Source: DATIYF01 sp035517775
Lineage (GTDB): Bacteria > Acidobacteriota > Terriglobia > Terriglobales > Acidobacteriaceae
Direction: 5' to 3'
DNA length: 64,000 nucleotides
Assembly (NCBI GenBank): GCA_035517775.1
Contig: DATIYF010000003.1
Span: 9,955 to 73,954 of the forward strand
In this document: positions 1 through 8,636 of the stretch, in pieces
Numbering within the stretch: the first letter of the stretch is position 1
Layout of the letters: the number at the start of each line of letters is the position of its first letter
The notes under the pieces: generated by a model
Seen by the model: the letters and a program-made list of their open reading frames with translations, nothing else
The model's database searches: none
Told to the model about the DNA's origin: nothing
Translations under genes and position numbers: made by a program

Positions 1-683
1 GCGGCACGCTCGATATTTTCATTGAACCGGTGCTGCCCAGGCCGCAGATCGTCATTCTTGGGCGCTCTCCGGTGGCGCAGGCGCTTTGTTGGCTGGCCCA
101 TGCCATTCACTACTCGGTGGCGGTAGCCGCCGACGGCGCCGAGCCCGAGAATTTTCCCGGCGCCGAGCCGGTGAACCCAAAGCTCAGCCTCGCTCAGGTC
201 AAGCTCACGCCACAAACATTTATCGTGGTATCTACCCAGGGAGAAGATGACGAAGGCGCCCTGGAGCTGGCGCTGAACAGCGATTGCCCTTATGTCGCGT
301 TCGTGGCCAGCAAGGTCAAGACGGAAAAAGTTCTCGAGTATCTGCGAGGACGGGGAATTCCGCAAGAGCGTTCCGGCCGGTTGCGCGCACCCGCGGGGCT
401 GAAGATCCAGGCCGCGTCGCCCGAGGAAATTGCGGTCAGCATTCTGGCGGAGATTATCCAGGCCAAGGGCACGAAGCAGAGAGCGCAGGCGGAGGGTAAA
501 CCCGCTGCGCTTCCCGTGCTCAATCAGGAGGCGCGCGACCCGGTCTGCGGGATGACCGTCAGCGTGGCCACGGCAAAGTACAAGTCTGAGTATCAGGGCC
601 GCGCCATTTACTTCTGCTGCGCCGGCTGCAAGCAAACTTTCGACAAGCAGCCGGGAAAGTACGGCGGGGGCATGGTTCCGTGA
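1..683 (+). CDS. XdhC-family C-terminal domain fused to a YHS domain (5' partial)
   Basis: The reading frame is open to the left edge (GTLDIFIEPV before the first internal GTG at 30), so the N-terminus lies outside the window. The first ~150 visible residues look like the Rossmann half of XdhC/CoxI proteins, which help insert sulfurated molybdenum cofactor into xanthine-dehydrogenase-type enzymes (PQIVILGRSPVAQAL nucleotide-binding strand-turn). The last ~45 residues form a YHS domain starting DPVCGM with a later CCAGC pair, a metal-binding module also found on copper ATPases. The fusion suggests metal or sulfur handling linked to a molybdenum hydroxylase, but no hydroxylase gene is visible here. 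About 226 residues are seen. Family assignment is good; the exact role is inference. Confidence 0.8.
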   Translation, partial: GTLDIFIEPVLPRPQIVILGRSPVAQALCWLAHAIHYSVAVAADGAEPENFPGAEPVNPKLSLAQVKLTPQTFIVVSTQGEDDEGALELALNSDCPYVAFVASKVKTEKVLEYLRGRGIPQERSGRLRAPAGLKIQAASPEEIAVSILAEIIQAKGTKQRAQAEGKPAALPVLNQEARDPVCGMTVSVATAKYKSEYQGRAIYFCCAGCKQTFDKQPGKYGGGMVP

Positions 684-750
684 TTCCCGTGCCTTCCTAT
701 GCCCGAGGCCTTAGGCTCGCCTGAGGGACAAGGGTCTCCCTCCTTACCTG

Positions 751-3700
751 CTAAAACGTAAACTTGGCCGAGAACTGCAGTTGCCGTGGATTGAACATGG
801 TGCGCGGCGTGCCAAAGAGCGGATTCGGGCCGGGCGCGATATTCGCGTCAACGGCGCCCACGCTTTCGGGCAAGCAGGCCACCTGGCCGTGCTGAATTGC
901 CAGCGAGGTGGCATCGTTGTAATGCTTGGGCACAGGCCCGTTGAAGGGAGTGGAGCCGCCGCAGAAGTCAGGCGTGCCGCCGCCATAGACGGAAGTGACT
1001 TCGTTGATATTCTGGCGGTTGAAGACGTTAAAGGCATCGAGCGCGAGGTCGAGGCCGATGCGTTCGTTGATGTGGAACATGCGGGCCAGACGAATATCTA
1101 CGGTGTAAAGCTGATCGCCGCGGTAGGCGTTGCGTGGTGACCAGCCCACGCGGTCGGTCACCGGGTTGGTGTCGCCGTTGACATCGTTGCCCACGAACAT
1201 GGTGAAGGGCCGCGGCGATTGCAAGGTCACAATGCCGCTGAATTCGAAGTTGCGCAAGACGCCGTGGTTGGGCGTGTCGGCGGTGAAGTTGGCCACGAAA
1301 CGATGGCGCACGTCCTGCACCGAGTCGGCACGCTCAAGGCTGCGCTGGTAGAAATCCTGCGGCGTGCTGACAAAGGTGAGGAAGGTGCCGTCGTCGGTGG
1401 TGTGGGAGAGGGTGTAGTTGGCGTTGAAGCGGAAGTACTGGCCCAGCCGGTCGGTCACGGAAATGGTTCCGCCGTTATAGGCGGCGTTGCCGCTGCCATC
1501 CAGGTAGTACATGAGACCGGCGTTGTTATAGAGCACGCCGCTGAAAGCGTCTTTGCCGTTGGGAGTCTTGTTGTCGGCGGTGAAGGGGCCGGTGGGGGTA
1601 ATGGGCGGCCCGGGAATGGCCGAAGCCGGCGGGCAGAAGGTCGCCGAGTTGGCAGCGCCTCCCGGCGGGCAGACGTTCAGGTTTTCCGGCCGCACCTGCT
1701 TGTGGGCGCGCAGGAAAAGATAGCCGGCGCTGACCACCAGACCCTTGCCAATCTGCTGATCAATCTGCAAACTGGCCTGTTCGGAGTAGGCGATGCGGGT
1801 GTTGCGGTCGAAGCCGCCGCCGCTGTTGGTCACGAACGTGCCGGCTGGGAAATTGGGATCCTGGCCCGGCCCCGGCCCGGTGCTGAAGTTAGGCGGGGTC
1901 TGGCCGGTGGTGATCAGAGTGGCAGCGGCCTGGGCCGGCGTGGGCACGGTCGAGCCGTCGGGATACGGTAGTGGCAGAAAGCCATTGCCTGGGTTGGGCG
2001 CGTCAAAGCTCAACTGATCGAGGACCCAGGTGGCGGTCGAGTTGCCCTGGCGCACCCACGGTTGGGGGGCGTTGGGAATGACCACTTCACGCTGCGGATA
2101 GGTGACGAAGAAAAACGTCATGTTGTAGTGATCGTCGAAGATGCCGTAACCGGAGCGAATCACAGTGTGCTGCGTGGGAGCGTAGGCGAAGCCGATTCTG
2201 GGCTGGAAGCCGCGATGATCGGGGTTGATGATCTGCGAGAGTCCGGTTTCCACATCCCAGCGCAGGCCGTAATTGAGGGTGAACTTGGGCGTAATGCGCC
2301 ATTGGTCCTGGAAGAAGGCGCCGAAATAGTCGTGATTGATGCGGACATCGTAATCCTGGGGGTTTACGTAGGCGTTGGCCCAGGTGGTAGGAACTACCGG
2401 CGGCAGGCTGCCCTGAGTGATGGGGCCGCTGCCCACGGGCGCGCCCCAGAAAACGATGGGCACGCCATTGAGCAGGGCGTCATTGGGGTTAGGGCCAACG
2501 TCGCTGCCGGAAAAGAAGGGCGGAGCGGCGGTCGGGCAGGGGCCGTCTGCCGGATTCTCTGGAACCACGGCGGTTTGGTTCACGTAGCGGGCGAAATCCA
2601 CCAGGCAGTTGATGTTGGGCACGATGATGCGCATGGGCGTGAAGCCCGGCCAGATCACGAAATTCTGGATGAAGTTGGTATCCACGCCAAACTTCCAGTA
2701 GTGGCTGCCCTTGATCCATGCCAGAGTGTCGGAAACCTGCTGGCGGCTTTCGTTGAGGGCGTCGAAGGTGCCGAAGTTGTGGCCGAATGAGAGCGTGTTG
2801 GGCACATCCAGGTTGGGCTGGCCGGTGACTGCGGGAAAGTTGTAGGTGCGGCGGGCGTACTGCACCAGGAAGGTGTTCACCAGGCTGGGCCGGAGGAGAG
2901 AGTTGACCGAGCCCACCAGAGACTGGTCGCGCAAAAAGGTGTTGTGGCCGTCGCTGGGCGCACCGATTCCGCCGCCGTCGAGCGTATCCCCCACCAGCAC
3001 GTTCAGATCGCGGGCATCCACAATGCCGTAATGAATGGTCAGGCGGTTATTGGTGTTGAACTGGTGATCGAGGCGGACGAAGCCGTTGTCATTGTCCAGG
3101 GTCTTGAGGACGTTCAGGTTCTCAGCCGGCAGTCCCAGCGCCGCCTTGGCAGCGTTGTAGATATCCAAATCGTTGGTGAGAGTGGCCGGATAGGTAGGCG
3201 ACTGGGCCAGCCTCTGGCCTTCATAGTTGGTGAAGAAGAATGTCTTGTCTTTGATGAGCGGGCCGCCGAGCGTGCCACCAAACTGATTGCGGCGGTATTG
3301 GTCGTAGGGGGCCTTGGTCAGGAGGCTTTTCGAATCGGCTGCCTGGTTGTTGATGTAGCCGTAGATGGAGCCATGCATGTCATTGGTGCCTGATTTCGTG
3401 ACCACGTTGACGATGCCGCCCAAGGCACGGCCGTATTCCGCGCCGAAGCTGTTGTTGACCACGCGAAATTCGCTGACCGCCTCCTGGGAAGGTGTGGCGC
3501 GCTGCGAGCCGGTGCCTTCATCAATGTAATCGGCGCCGTCCACGGTCACGGCGTTGCTCAGGTCGCGCATGCCGCCGAAAGAAATGCGAGTCACGTCGGG
3601 CTCGGTGAAGGTGGATTGCAGGCTGGTGCGGCCGGTGGCCACGCCGGGGGTGAGCAGGGCGAAGTCAACAAATTGCCGTGTAGCCGTCGGCAACTCCTGA

Positions 3701-4158
3701 ATCTGGCGGGTATCAATGACCTGGCTGATCTCAGTTCTGGTCGGCTCGACCGGCGGCGCCTGGCTGGTGACCACGACCGTCTCTTTCACGGTGGCGACGC
3801 GCAAAGTGATGTTGATCGTTGCCGTTTGACCGACGGTCAGAATGAGACCGGTCTGGGTGTATTTGCTCAACCCCGGAGACTGCACCGTCAGCTCGTAGCG
3901 CCCGGGCGGCACGTTGGGCACGATGTAATACCCTGCTTCGTTGGTGGTCGCGGCATAGCTGACGTTTCTCTCCACCTCGCGCAGGGCGACATTGGCTTTG
4001 ACTACAGCCCGGCCGCTTTCATCCTGAATGGTGCCGTTCAGGGTGGCGTAGGTGATTGAGGCCTGGGAGAAGGCGCGTGGAGCGGGCAGCAATACCACTC
4101 CCATGAGCAATGTGGTAATGAACGCAGCCAGCGCGGCAAGATGCCGAAGCAGTTTCAT
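751..4158 (-). CDS. Oar-like TonB-dependent receptor with carboxypeptidase-regulatory N-terminal domain
   Basis: Outer-membrane receptor of 1135 residues. The ATG at 4158 is preferred because CAGGAG lies just upstream and a signal peptide follows directly (MKLLRHLAALAAF, ending near AFSQA); the frame runs further upstream but without signal-peptide character. Residues ~30-120 form a beta-sandwich carboxypeptidase-regulatory-like domain (ATLNGTIQDESGRAV). Next comes a plug-like region (QIQELPTATRQFVDFALLTPGV area) with GGIVNVVTKSGTN, then a long beta-barrel rich in aromatic and Asn residues ending in Phe (FSAKFTF), as expected for BAM insertion. This architecture is typical of acidobacterial Oar-like receptors. 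The substrate is unknown. It diverges from an aryl-CoA ligase gene across a region holding a LysR-type palindrome at 4420-4434, so an aromatic ligand is possible but unproven. Confidence 0.9.
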   Translation of the reverse strand: MKLLRHLAALAAFITTLLMGVVLLPAPRAFSQASITYATLNGTIQDESGRAVVKANVALREVERNVSYAATTNEAGYYIVPNVPPGRYELTVQSPGLSKYTQTGLILTVGQTATINITLRVATVKETVVVTSQAPPVEPTRTEISQVIDTRQIQELPTATRQFVDFALLTPGVATGRTSLQSTFTEPDVTRISFGGMRDLSNAVTVDGADYIDEGTGSQRATPSQEAVSEFRVVNNSFGAEYGRALGGIVNVVTKSGTNDMHGSIYGYINNQAADSKSLLTKAPYDQYRRNQFGGTLGGPLIKDKTFFFTNYEGQRLAQSPTYPATLTNDLDIYNAAKAALGLPAENLNVLKTLDNDNGFVRLDHQFNTNNRLTIHYGIVDARDLNVLVGDTLDGGGIGAPSDGHNTFLRDQSLVGSVNSLLRPSLVNTFLVQYARRTYNFPAVTGQPNLDVPNTLSFGHNFGTFDALNESRQQVSDTLAWIKGSHYWKFGVDTNFIQNFVIWPGFTPMRIIVPNINCLVDFARYVNQTAVVPENPADGPCPTAAPPFFSGSDVGPNPNDALLNGVPIVFWGAPVGSGPITQGSLPPVVPTTWANAYVNPQDYDVRINHDYFGAFFQDQWRITPKFTLNYGLRWDVETGLSQIINPDHRGFQPRIGFAYAPTQHTVIRSGYGIFDDHYNMTFFFVTYPQREVVIPNAPQPWVRQGNSTATWVLDQLSFDAPNPGNGFLPLPYPDGSTVPTPAQAAATLITTGQTPPNFSTGPGPGQDPNFPAGTFVTNSGGGFDRNTRIAYSEQASLQIDQQIGKGLVVSAGYLFLRAHKQVRPENLNVCPPGGAANSATFCPPASAIPGPPITPTGPFTADNKTPNGKDAFSGVLYNNAGLMYYLDGSGNAAYNGGTISVTDRLGQYFRFNANYTLSHTTDDGTFLTFVSTPQDFYQRSLERADSVQDVRHRFVANFTADTPNHGVLRNFEFSGIVTLQSPRPFTMFVGNDVNGDTNPVTDRVGWSPRNAYRGDQLYTVDIRLARMFHINERIGLDLALDAFNVFNRQNINEVTSVYGGGTPDFCGGSTPFNGPVPKHYNDATSLAIQHGQVACLPESVGAVDANIAPGPNPLFGTPRTMFNPRQLQFSAKFTF

Positions 4159-4419
4159 AACGAGCTCCTGGTGGGTGATGCGGTAATCAATGCGGTGAGG
4201 TAAGACCCGGCCTCGTTGCTGCTTCGCCTCTCTGGCGCCGTAACAGTTCTTCTCGCCTCGAGTCGTGCCTGCCGGCGTAGAAAACCACAACAGCGCACTG
4301 GGCGCACCTAAGAGCAGCTTTGCTTAAGACCACGCAGCAACAGAAAGCCATCCCCACGTCAGGGGGTAAGAATGGTGTGGAACGAAGGAACTGTCCAATA
4401 CATGTTTGGTGGAGCATTC

Positions 4420-4434
4420 ATACCTGAGAGGTAT
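4420..4434. promoter_or_regulatory. 15-bp palindrome, probable LysR operator (receptor/ligase divergent region)
   Basis: ATACCTGAGAGGTAT is a perfect 6+6 inverted repeat with a 3-bp centre and contains the T-N11-A signature of LysR-type boxes. A second copy, ATACCT-AGC-AGGTAT, sits in the lysR promoter at 6409-6423. This copy lies about 260 bp upstream of the receptor start and 285 bp upstream of the ligase start, so it could serve either gene. Confidence 0.65.
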
Positions 4435-4704
4435 CAAACTGGAAACCAAGCAGTGGTTTTCCAGACCCTGACGCACTCAACGTCCGCGCATGCAAGTAAA
4501 AGAAACCTCGGGAGTTTTCAGGGTTTGGGCAGCCCACCCTTGCAGCTCCGGCCGAGGTCGAGGAAACTACTTGCCGGATGAGGGCCTGACGCATCAAACT
4601 GGCCACCGTGCGCAGTGGCGCACGATGGCAGGAATTCATCGTGCTATACTCCCGCACCGCTTTTGAGATGTGGGGTAGCGTTCCCGGAGAAAACTGCGCC
4701 TGCC

Positions 4705-6267
4705 TTGATCCTACCGGAGACATTCAACGTCGCCACCTACTTCGTGGATCGAAATATCCTCGAAGGGCGGGGCGAAAGGGTCGCCATCGAATGCGGCGAG
4801 CAGCGGGTTACTTACCAGCAGTTGCTGGAGCGCACTAACCGGGTGGGCAACGCCCTCCACGGACTGGGAATACGGCCCGAAGAGCGCGTGCTGCTGCTGC
4901 TGATGGATAGTCCCGAATTTCTCTACTGCTTTTTTGGCGCCATCAAAATCGGCGCAGTCGCCGTGCCGACGAATACCTTCCTGCGTCCCCAGGACTACGA
5001 GTATCTGTTCAACGACACCCGGGCCCGGGTCGCCATCATCAGCCCGGAACTGATGCCGCAGATGCGGCAGTTTCCCCGCCAACGGCTGCCTTATCTGCGC
5101 CAGGTAATCGTTGCCGGCGAGGCTCAGCCTCCTGAGCTTTCCCTGCATGAGCTCATGGCGGGCGCCTCCGCCGAGCTTGATCCCGAACCGGTCAAGAGAG
5201 ACGACGCTGCCTTCTGGCTTTACTCCTCAGGCAGCACCGGCATGCCCAAAGGCTGCGTGCACCTGCATCACGATATGGTGGTGACTTCGGAGACCTATGC
5301 GCAGGGAATCCTGAGGATGAATGAAAGCGACCGATGTTACAGCGTGGCGCGGCTGTTCTTCGCCTACGGCCTGGGGAACGCGGGTTATTTTCCGCTCTCC
5401 TGCGGCGGCACTACCATCCTTTCCCCGTCGCGGCCCACCCCGCAGAGCGTCTATGCCGACATCGAGCGCTATCATCCGACTTTGTTCTTCTCCGTTCCCA
5501 CCAGTTACTCGGCGCTGTTAGCTCATCATCGCGAGGGCGGGCCTGAGTTCGACCTTTCCAGCATCCGCAACGCAATTTCCGCCGGCGAGTCCCTTCCGGC
5601 TGCCTTGTTTGAGCGTTTCAAAGAACGCTTCGGCGTCGAGATCCTGGATGCTTTGGGCTCCACCGAAGCGCTGCACATGGTGATTTCCAATCGTGCGGGG
5701 GAAGCGCGGCCCGGCTCCAGCGGCAAAGTGATTCCGGGAATCGAGGCCAAGATCGTGGACGATGCCGGCCATCCCCTGACGCAGGGGGAGATCGGCAACC
5801 TGATGATCAAGTCCGACGCAATCTGCGCGGGTTACTGGAACCAGCACGAAAAGACCAAGGAAACCTTCCAGGGGCCGTGGCTGCGGACGGGTGACAAGTA
5901 CTACCAGGATGAAGATGGCTACTTCTGGTATGCCGGCCGCGCCGACGACCTGTTCAAAGTGAATGGACGGTGGCTCAGCCCGGCGGAAGTGGAGAGCACG
6001 CTGATTGCTCATCCGGCGGTGCGGGAAGCGGCGGTCGTCGGCCGCGAAGACGGCAACGGGCTTACCAAACCCGCCGCCTACATTGTGCTGAACCCCGAGT
6101 TCGCACCGGGCGATCCCTTGACCCGCACTCTGCAGGATTGGGTGGCGGAAAAAATTGGGCGGTATAAACAGCCGCGCTGGGTGGAATTTCTACCCGAATT
6201 GCCCAAGACCAGCACGGGCAAACTGCAGCGCTACAAACTGCGGGCCTTGCACACCCGCGAAACCTGA
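4705..6267 (+). CDS. Benzoate-CoA-ligase-like acyl/aryl-CoA synthetase
   Basis: ANL-superfamily adenylating enzyme that should activate an aromatic or related carboxylic acid with ATP and CoA. The AMP-binding P-loop YSSGSTGMPKG is intact, as are the later GSTEALHM and TGDKYYQDEDGY motifs and the C-terminal catalytic lysine in LPKTSTGKLQR. The opening ETFNVATYFVDRN resembles benzoate-CoA ligases. The frame is open from an ATG at 4615, but residues before ILPETF look non-homologous and a TATACT -10-like box lies at 4645-4650. I therefore prefer TTG at 4705 (520 residues); the start is uncertain. It is followed by a LysR gene in the same direction, and both have the same palindrome upstream. Substrate specificity cannot be read from sequence alone. 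Confidence 0.85.
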   Translation: MILPETFNVATYFVDRNILEGRGERVAIECGEQRVTYQQLLERTNRVGNALHGLGIRPEERVLLLLMDSPEFLYCFFGAIKIGAVAVPTNTFLRPQDYEYLFNDTRARVAIISPELMPQMRQFPRQRLPYLRQVIVAGEAQPPELSLHELMAGASAELDPEPVKRDDAAFWLYSSGSTGMPKGCVHLHHDMVVTSETYAQGILRMNESDRCYSVARLFFAYGLGNAGYFPLSCGGTTILSPSRPTPQSVYADIERYHPTLFFSVPTSYSALLAHHREGGPEFDLSSIRNAISAGESLPAALFERFKERFGVEILDALGSTEALHMVISNRAGEARPGSSGKVIPGIEAKIVDDAGHPLTQGEIGNLMIKSDAICAGYWNQHEKTKETFQGPWLRTGDKYYQDEDGYFWYAGRADDLFKVNGRWLSPAEVESTLIAHPAVREAAVVGREDGNGLTKPAAYIVLNPEFAPGDPLTRTLQDWVAEKIGRYKQPRWVEFLPELPKTSTGKLQRYKLRALHTRET

Positions 6268-6278
6268 GACAAGCCGCC

Positions 6279-6297
6279 ACCACAAAGGGCACGAAGG
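6279..6297. repeat. Dispersed ACCACAAAGG-CACGAAGG repeat, single copy
   Basis: ACCACAAAGGGCACGAAGG follows the ligase stop. The same core recurs as a large inverted repeat at 37282-37354 and, in reverse orientation, at 60934-60954. It is an intergenic repeat family with no coding content of its own. Confidence 0.6.
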
Positions 6298-6396
6298 CGC
6301 AGGAAGGAAACCCATGAAGCCAATGCCTCCGTGAACTCTTCGTTTGTTGCAAGAACGCGACGAATTCAGTCCCCAAACCGTGGCTGCAAAATATAT

Positions 6397-6426
6397 TTGT
6401 CCCCGGTGATACCTAGCAGGTATAAA
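6397..6426 (+). promoter_or_regulatory. Predicted lysR promoter
   Basis: TTGTCC (6397-6402), an 18-bp spacer and TATAAA (6421-6426) form a sigma70-like promoter. The -10 ends 10 nt before the GTG start at 6437, so the transcript would have almost no leader. The LysR palindrome overlaps the spacer and the -10, which fits negative autoregulation. Confidence 0.5.
6409..6423. promoter_or_regulatory. 15-bp palindrome, probable LysR autoregulatory operator
   Basis: ATACCTAGCAGGTAT is a perfect 6+6 inverted repeat of T-N11-A type, identical in both arms to the palindrome at 4420-4434. It covers the predicted lysR -10 box, so binding would block polymerase. Confidence 0.65.
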
Positions 6427-6436
6427 ATCACGCACC

Positions 6437-7396
6437 GTGGAACTCCGTCACGTACGATATTTTATTGCGGTCGCTGAGTCCCTCAACTTCAGCAAAGCGG
6501 CGCAACAGCTCCACATTGCCCAGCCCCCTCTCAGCCGCCAAATCCGGCAACTGGAAGAAGATCTAGGGGTTACGCTCTTCGTACGCAGCAAACGGCGGGT
6601 GGAACTGACCAAGGCCGGGCGGGTGTTCCTGGATGAGGCGAGAAAACTTGTGATTCAGGCCGGCCACGCCACCGAGGCTGCCCGGCATGCCCAGATGGGG
6701 GAGTGCGGCACCCTGCGTATCGGCATCGCCTCAGGCCTGGGAGGCGTTGTCAGCAAGGTAGTGGCCGAGCACGCCAGCCGCTTTCCTTCGATTACGGTGG
6801 AATGCCGCGACGTCTTTTCCACGCCCCAGAACGAAGCCTTGCGCCAGCATGAGATTGACGTGGGCTTTCTGCGGCCGCCTGTGGACGAGGTGCATCTGGA
6901 GTGCGAACTGGTTTTTAATGAGCCCTTTGTGGTGGTGCTGCCCCGCACCCATCCCCTGGCCAAGTTCGAGGCCGTGAAGATCGAGGATATTGCGGACGAG
7001 AACCTGATTATTTTTGACCGCAGTTTTTCCAACGGGTTGTATGACAAGATCCTCAGTCTTTACCGCCGGCATGGACTCACTCCTTATGTGGTTGGCCCGC
7101 ATATCGAGGCCCACGAGGAAGCGGGCGCCATCATGGTGGCCTCAGGCAAGGCGATTTTTATCGGCGCCGGAGCCATCGTGAACCGGTCAGTATCAGGAGT
7201 GGAGCTGGCCTCCGCCCGCCTGGATGAGCCGGACGCCACCATTGAAGTGTATTGCGCCTGGCGAAAGGACGAAGCATCGGCCACCGTTTTTGCCTTCCTG
7301 GATTCGATGCGGCACGTTTTCAAAGCTTCCGGGGAGCGCGACCATATGGTGCCTCCCCCCAAGGCGGCGGCCAGCGCCGTGCATCGCAGCGCCTGA
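6437..7396 (+). CDS. LysR-family transcriptional regulator
   Basis: 319 residues, the usual LTTR length. The N-terminal winged HTH is clear (MELRHVRYFIAVAESLNF, then AAQQLHIAQPPLSRQIRQLE), followed by the linker helix and a periplasmic-binding-like effector domain (LRIGIASGL, VVLPRTHPLA). The HTH resembles the CatM/BenM/CbbR branch, many members of which sense aromatic compounds. The GTG at 6437 gives the canonical N-terminus. Twin palindromes at 4420 and 6409 suggest that it controls itself and the adjacent ligase and/or receptor. The inducer is unknown; an aromatic acid or its CoA thioester is the simplest guess. Confidence 0.92.
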   Translation: MELRHVRYFIAVAESLNFSKAAQQLHIAQPPLSRQIRQLEEDLGVTLFVRSKRRVELTKAGRVFLDEARKLVIQAGHATEAARHAQMGECGTLRIGIASGLGGVVSKVVAEHASRFPSITVECRDVFSTPQNEALRQHEIDVGFLRPPVDEVHLECELVFNEPFVVVLPRTHPLAKFEAVKIEDIADENLIIFDRSFSNGLYDKILSLYRRHGLTPYVVGPHIEAHEEAGAIMVASGKAIFIGAGAIVNRSVSGVELASARLDEPDATIEVYCAWRKDEASATVFAFLDSMRHVFKASGERDHMVPPPKAAASAVHRSA

Positions 7397-7409
7397 AGCC
7401 CGCGCCAGC

Positions 7410-8456
7410 TTACTGCTGCTCCATCTGAAGAAGCGCCCTTTTGCGTTCCAGACCCCAGCGGTAGCCGCCCATGCCGCCGTCCTCGCGCAGCACGCGATGG
7501 CAGGGAATGGCCACGGCCACGGGATTGGTCGCGCAGGCCCGGGCCACCGCCCGGGTTGCCGTCGGCCGCCCGATGCCCTTGGCCACCTCGCTATAGGACT
7601 GGGTTTCGCCGAAGGGAATGGCCTGCAGATAAGCCCATACCCGTTTCTGAAAGGCCGTGGCTTGAATGTCGAGCGGCAAAGACCGGTTTAGCTTGTGTCC
7701 CAGCATTTGCCGCAGCAGCATTTCTTTCCAGTGGGCGAGCCCGGCGTCGTCGCGGCGGCGCACGGCGAAGGGGAACTCGTGCCTCAGGCCGTGTTCCAGT
7801 TCGTCATCGGAATTGGCGAACTGAATCGCGCAAATTCCTTTGTCCGTGGCCGCGATCAGCATTCTTCCCAGGGGAGAAGAGGCGCAGGTGTAGCGAATGT
7901 GCGCGGCAATGGCGCCCCGCCGGTACTTATCTGGAGTCATGCCCAGCTGCGAGGCGGTCCGCTCGTACAGGCGGCTGCTGGAGCTGTAGCCTGCGTCATA
8001 TAAAGCGCGGGTCACGGAATGCCCCGCCTGCAAATTTCGTTTGAGCTGGTTCATACGGCAGGAGTCGGCATAGGCCTTGGGGGTAATCCCCAGCACGGCC
8101 TTGAATATGCGCTGCAGATGAAACGGACTCTGGCGGAACTCCCGCCCCAGTTCGGCCAGAGTAACGGTTTCATCCAGGCGCTGTTCCAGGTAGCGGCACA
8201 CCGCTTTGACCATTTCTGATTGGGGGTTTGCAGCCTCGGCCTTTGGACGGCAGCGCAGGCAAGCCCGGTAACCGGCGCGCTCGGCTTCCTGCGGCCCGCG
8301 GAAGAAGCTGACGTTCTCGCGCCGCGGGCGCCTGGCTGCGCACGAAGGGCGGCAGTACACGCCGGTGGAAGTGACGGCAAAGACAAATTTGCCGTCAAAC
8401 TCGGAATTCCGCGCCAGCACCGCCTGCCATTGCTGGTCCTCGTGGTTTCGCGTCAT
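7410..8456 (-). CDS. ada: Ada: methylphosphotriester/O6-alkylguanine-DNA methyltransferase and regulator
   Basis: Bifunctional adaptive-response protein of 348 residues (E. coli Ada has 354). Domain order: an N-terminal zinc/methyl-acceptor domain with the four cysteines (CRPSC and CLRC), an AraC-type HTH region (FRQSPFHLQRIFKAVLGITP), then the C-terminal methyltransferase with the acceptor cysteine in PCHRVL and the GGYRWGLERK tail. Suicide transfer of methyl groups to the N-terminal Cys would turn it into an activator. The ATG at 8456 has GGAAG about 8 nt upstream and gives an E. coli-like N-terminus; ATG 8495 and an upstream extension are alternatives. A candidate Ada box lies at 8536-8546, so autoinduction by alkylation damage is likely. 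Confidence 0.95.
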   Translation of the reverse strand: MTRNHEDQQWQAVLARNSEFDGKFVFAVTSTGVYCRPSCAARRPRRENVSFFRGPQEAERAGYRACLRCRPKAEAANPQSEMVKAVCRYLEQRLDETVTLAELGREFRQSPFHLQRIFKAVLGITPKAYADSCRMNQLKRNLQAGHSVTRALYDAGYSSSSRLYERTASQLGMTPDKYRRGAIAAHIRYTCASSPLGRMLIAATDKGICAIQFANSDDELEHGLRHEFPFAVRRRDDAGLAHWKEMLLRQMLGHKLNRSLPLDIQATAFQKRVWAYLQAIPFGETQSYSEVAKGIGRPTATRAVARACATNPVAVAIPCHRVLREDGGMGGYRWGLERKRALLQMEQQ

Positions 8457-8535
8457 GGGTGCTTCCGTCAGATTGAGTATCACATTGGATGTCATGGCGG
8501 CAGAGTAATTCCATTCCGGGCGTTGAGCTATCCAA

Positions 8536-8546
8536 ATCTTGCGCTC
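8536..8546 (-). promoter_or_regulatory. Candidate Ada box upstream of ada
   Basis: On the minus strand this reads GAGCGCAAGAT, one base away from the AAGCGCAAGAT stretch in the E. coli ada promoter. It is followed by TTGGAT, a possible -35. It lies about 80 nt upstream of the chosen ada start. Confidence 0.4.
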
Positions 8547-8636
8547 AAAGTGATTTCGCTGGGTTTGCCTGGGGCGCTCACCAAAGCGTAGATTGTTGCC
8601 ATATTTTTGCTGGCAGACTTTCGGAGGAACAATTCT

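Noticed and set aside
4606..4624. Small hairpin CGTGCG-CAGTGG-CGCACG upstream of the ligase
   Set aside because: Short stem with no T-tract and no clear operator symmetry relative to a promoter; likely chance in GC-rich DNA.
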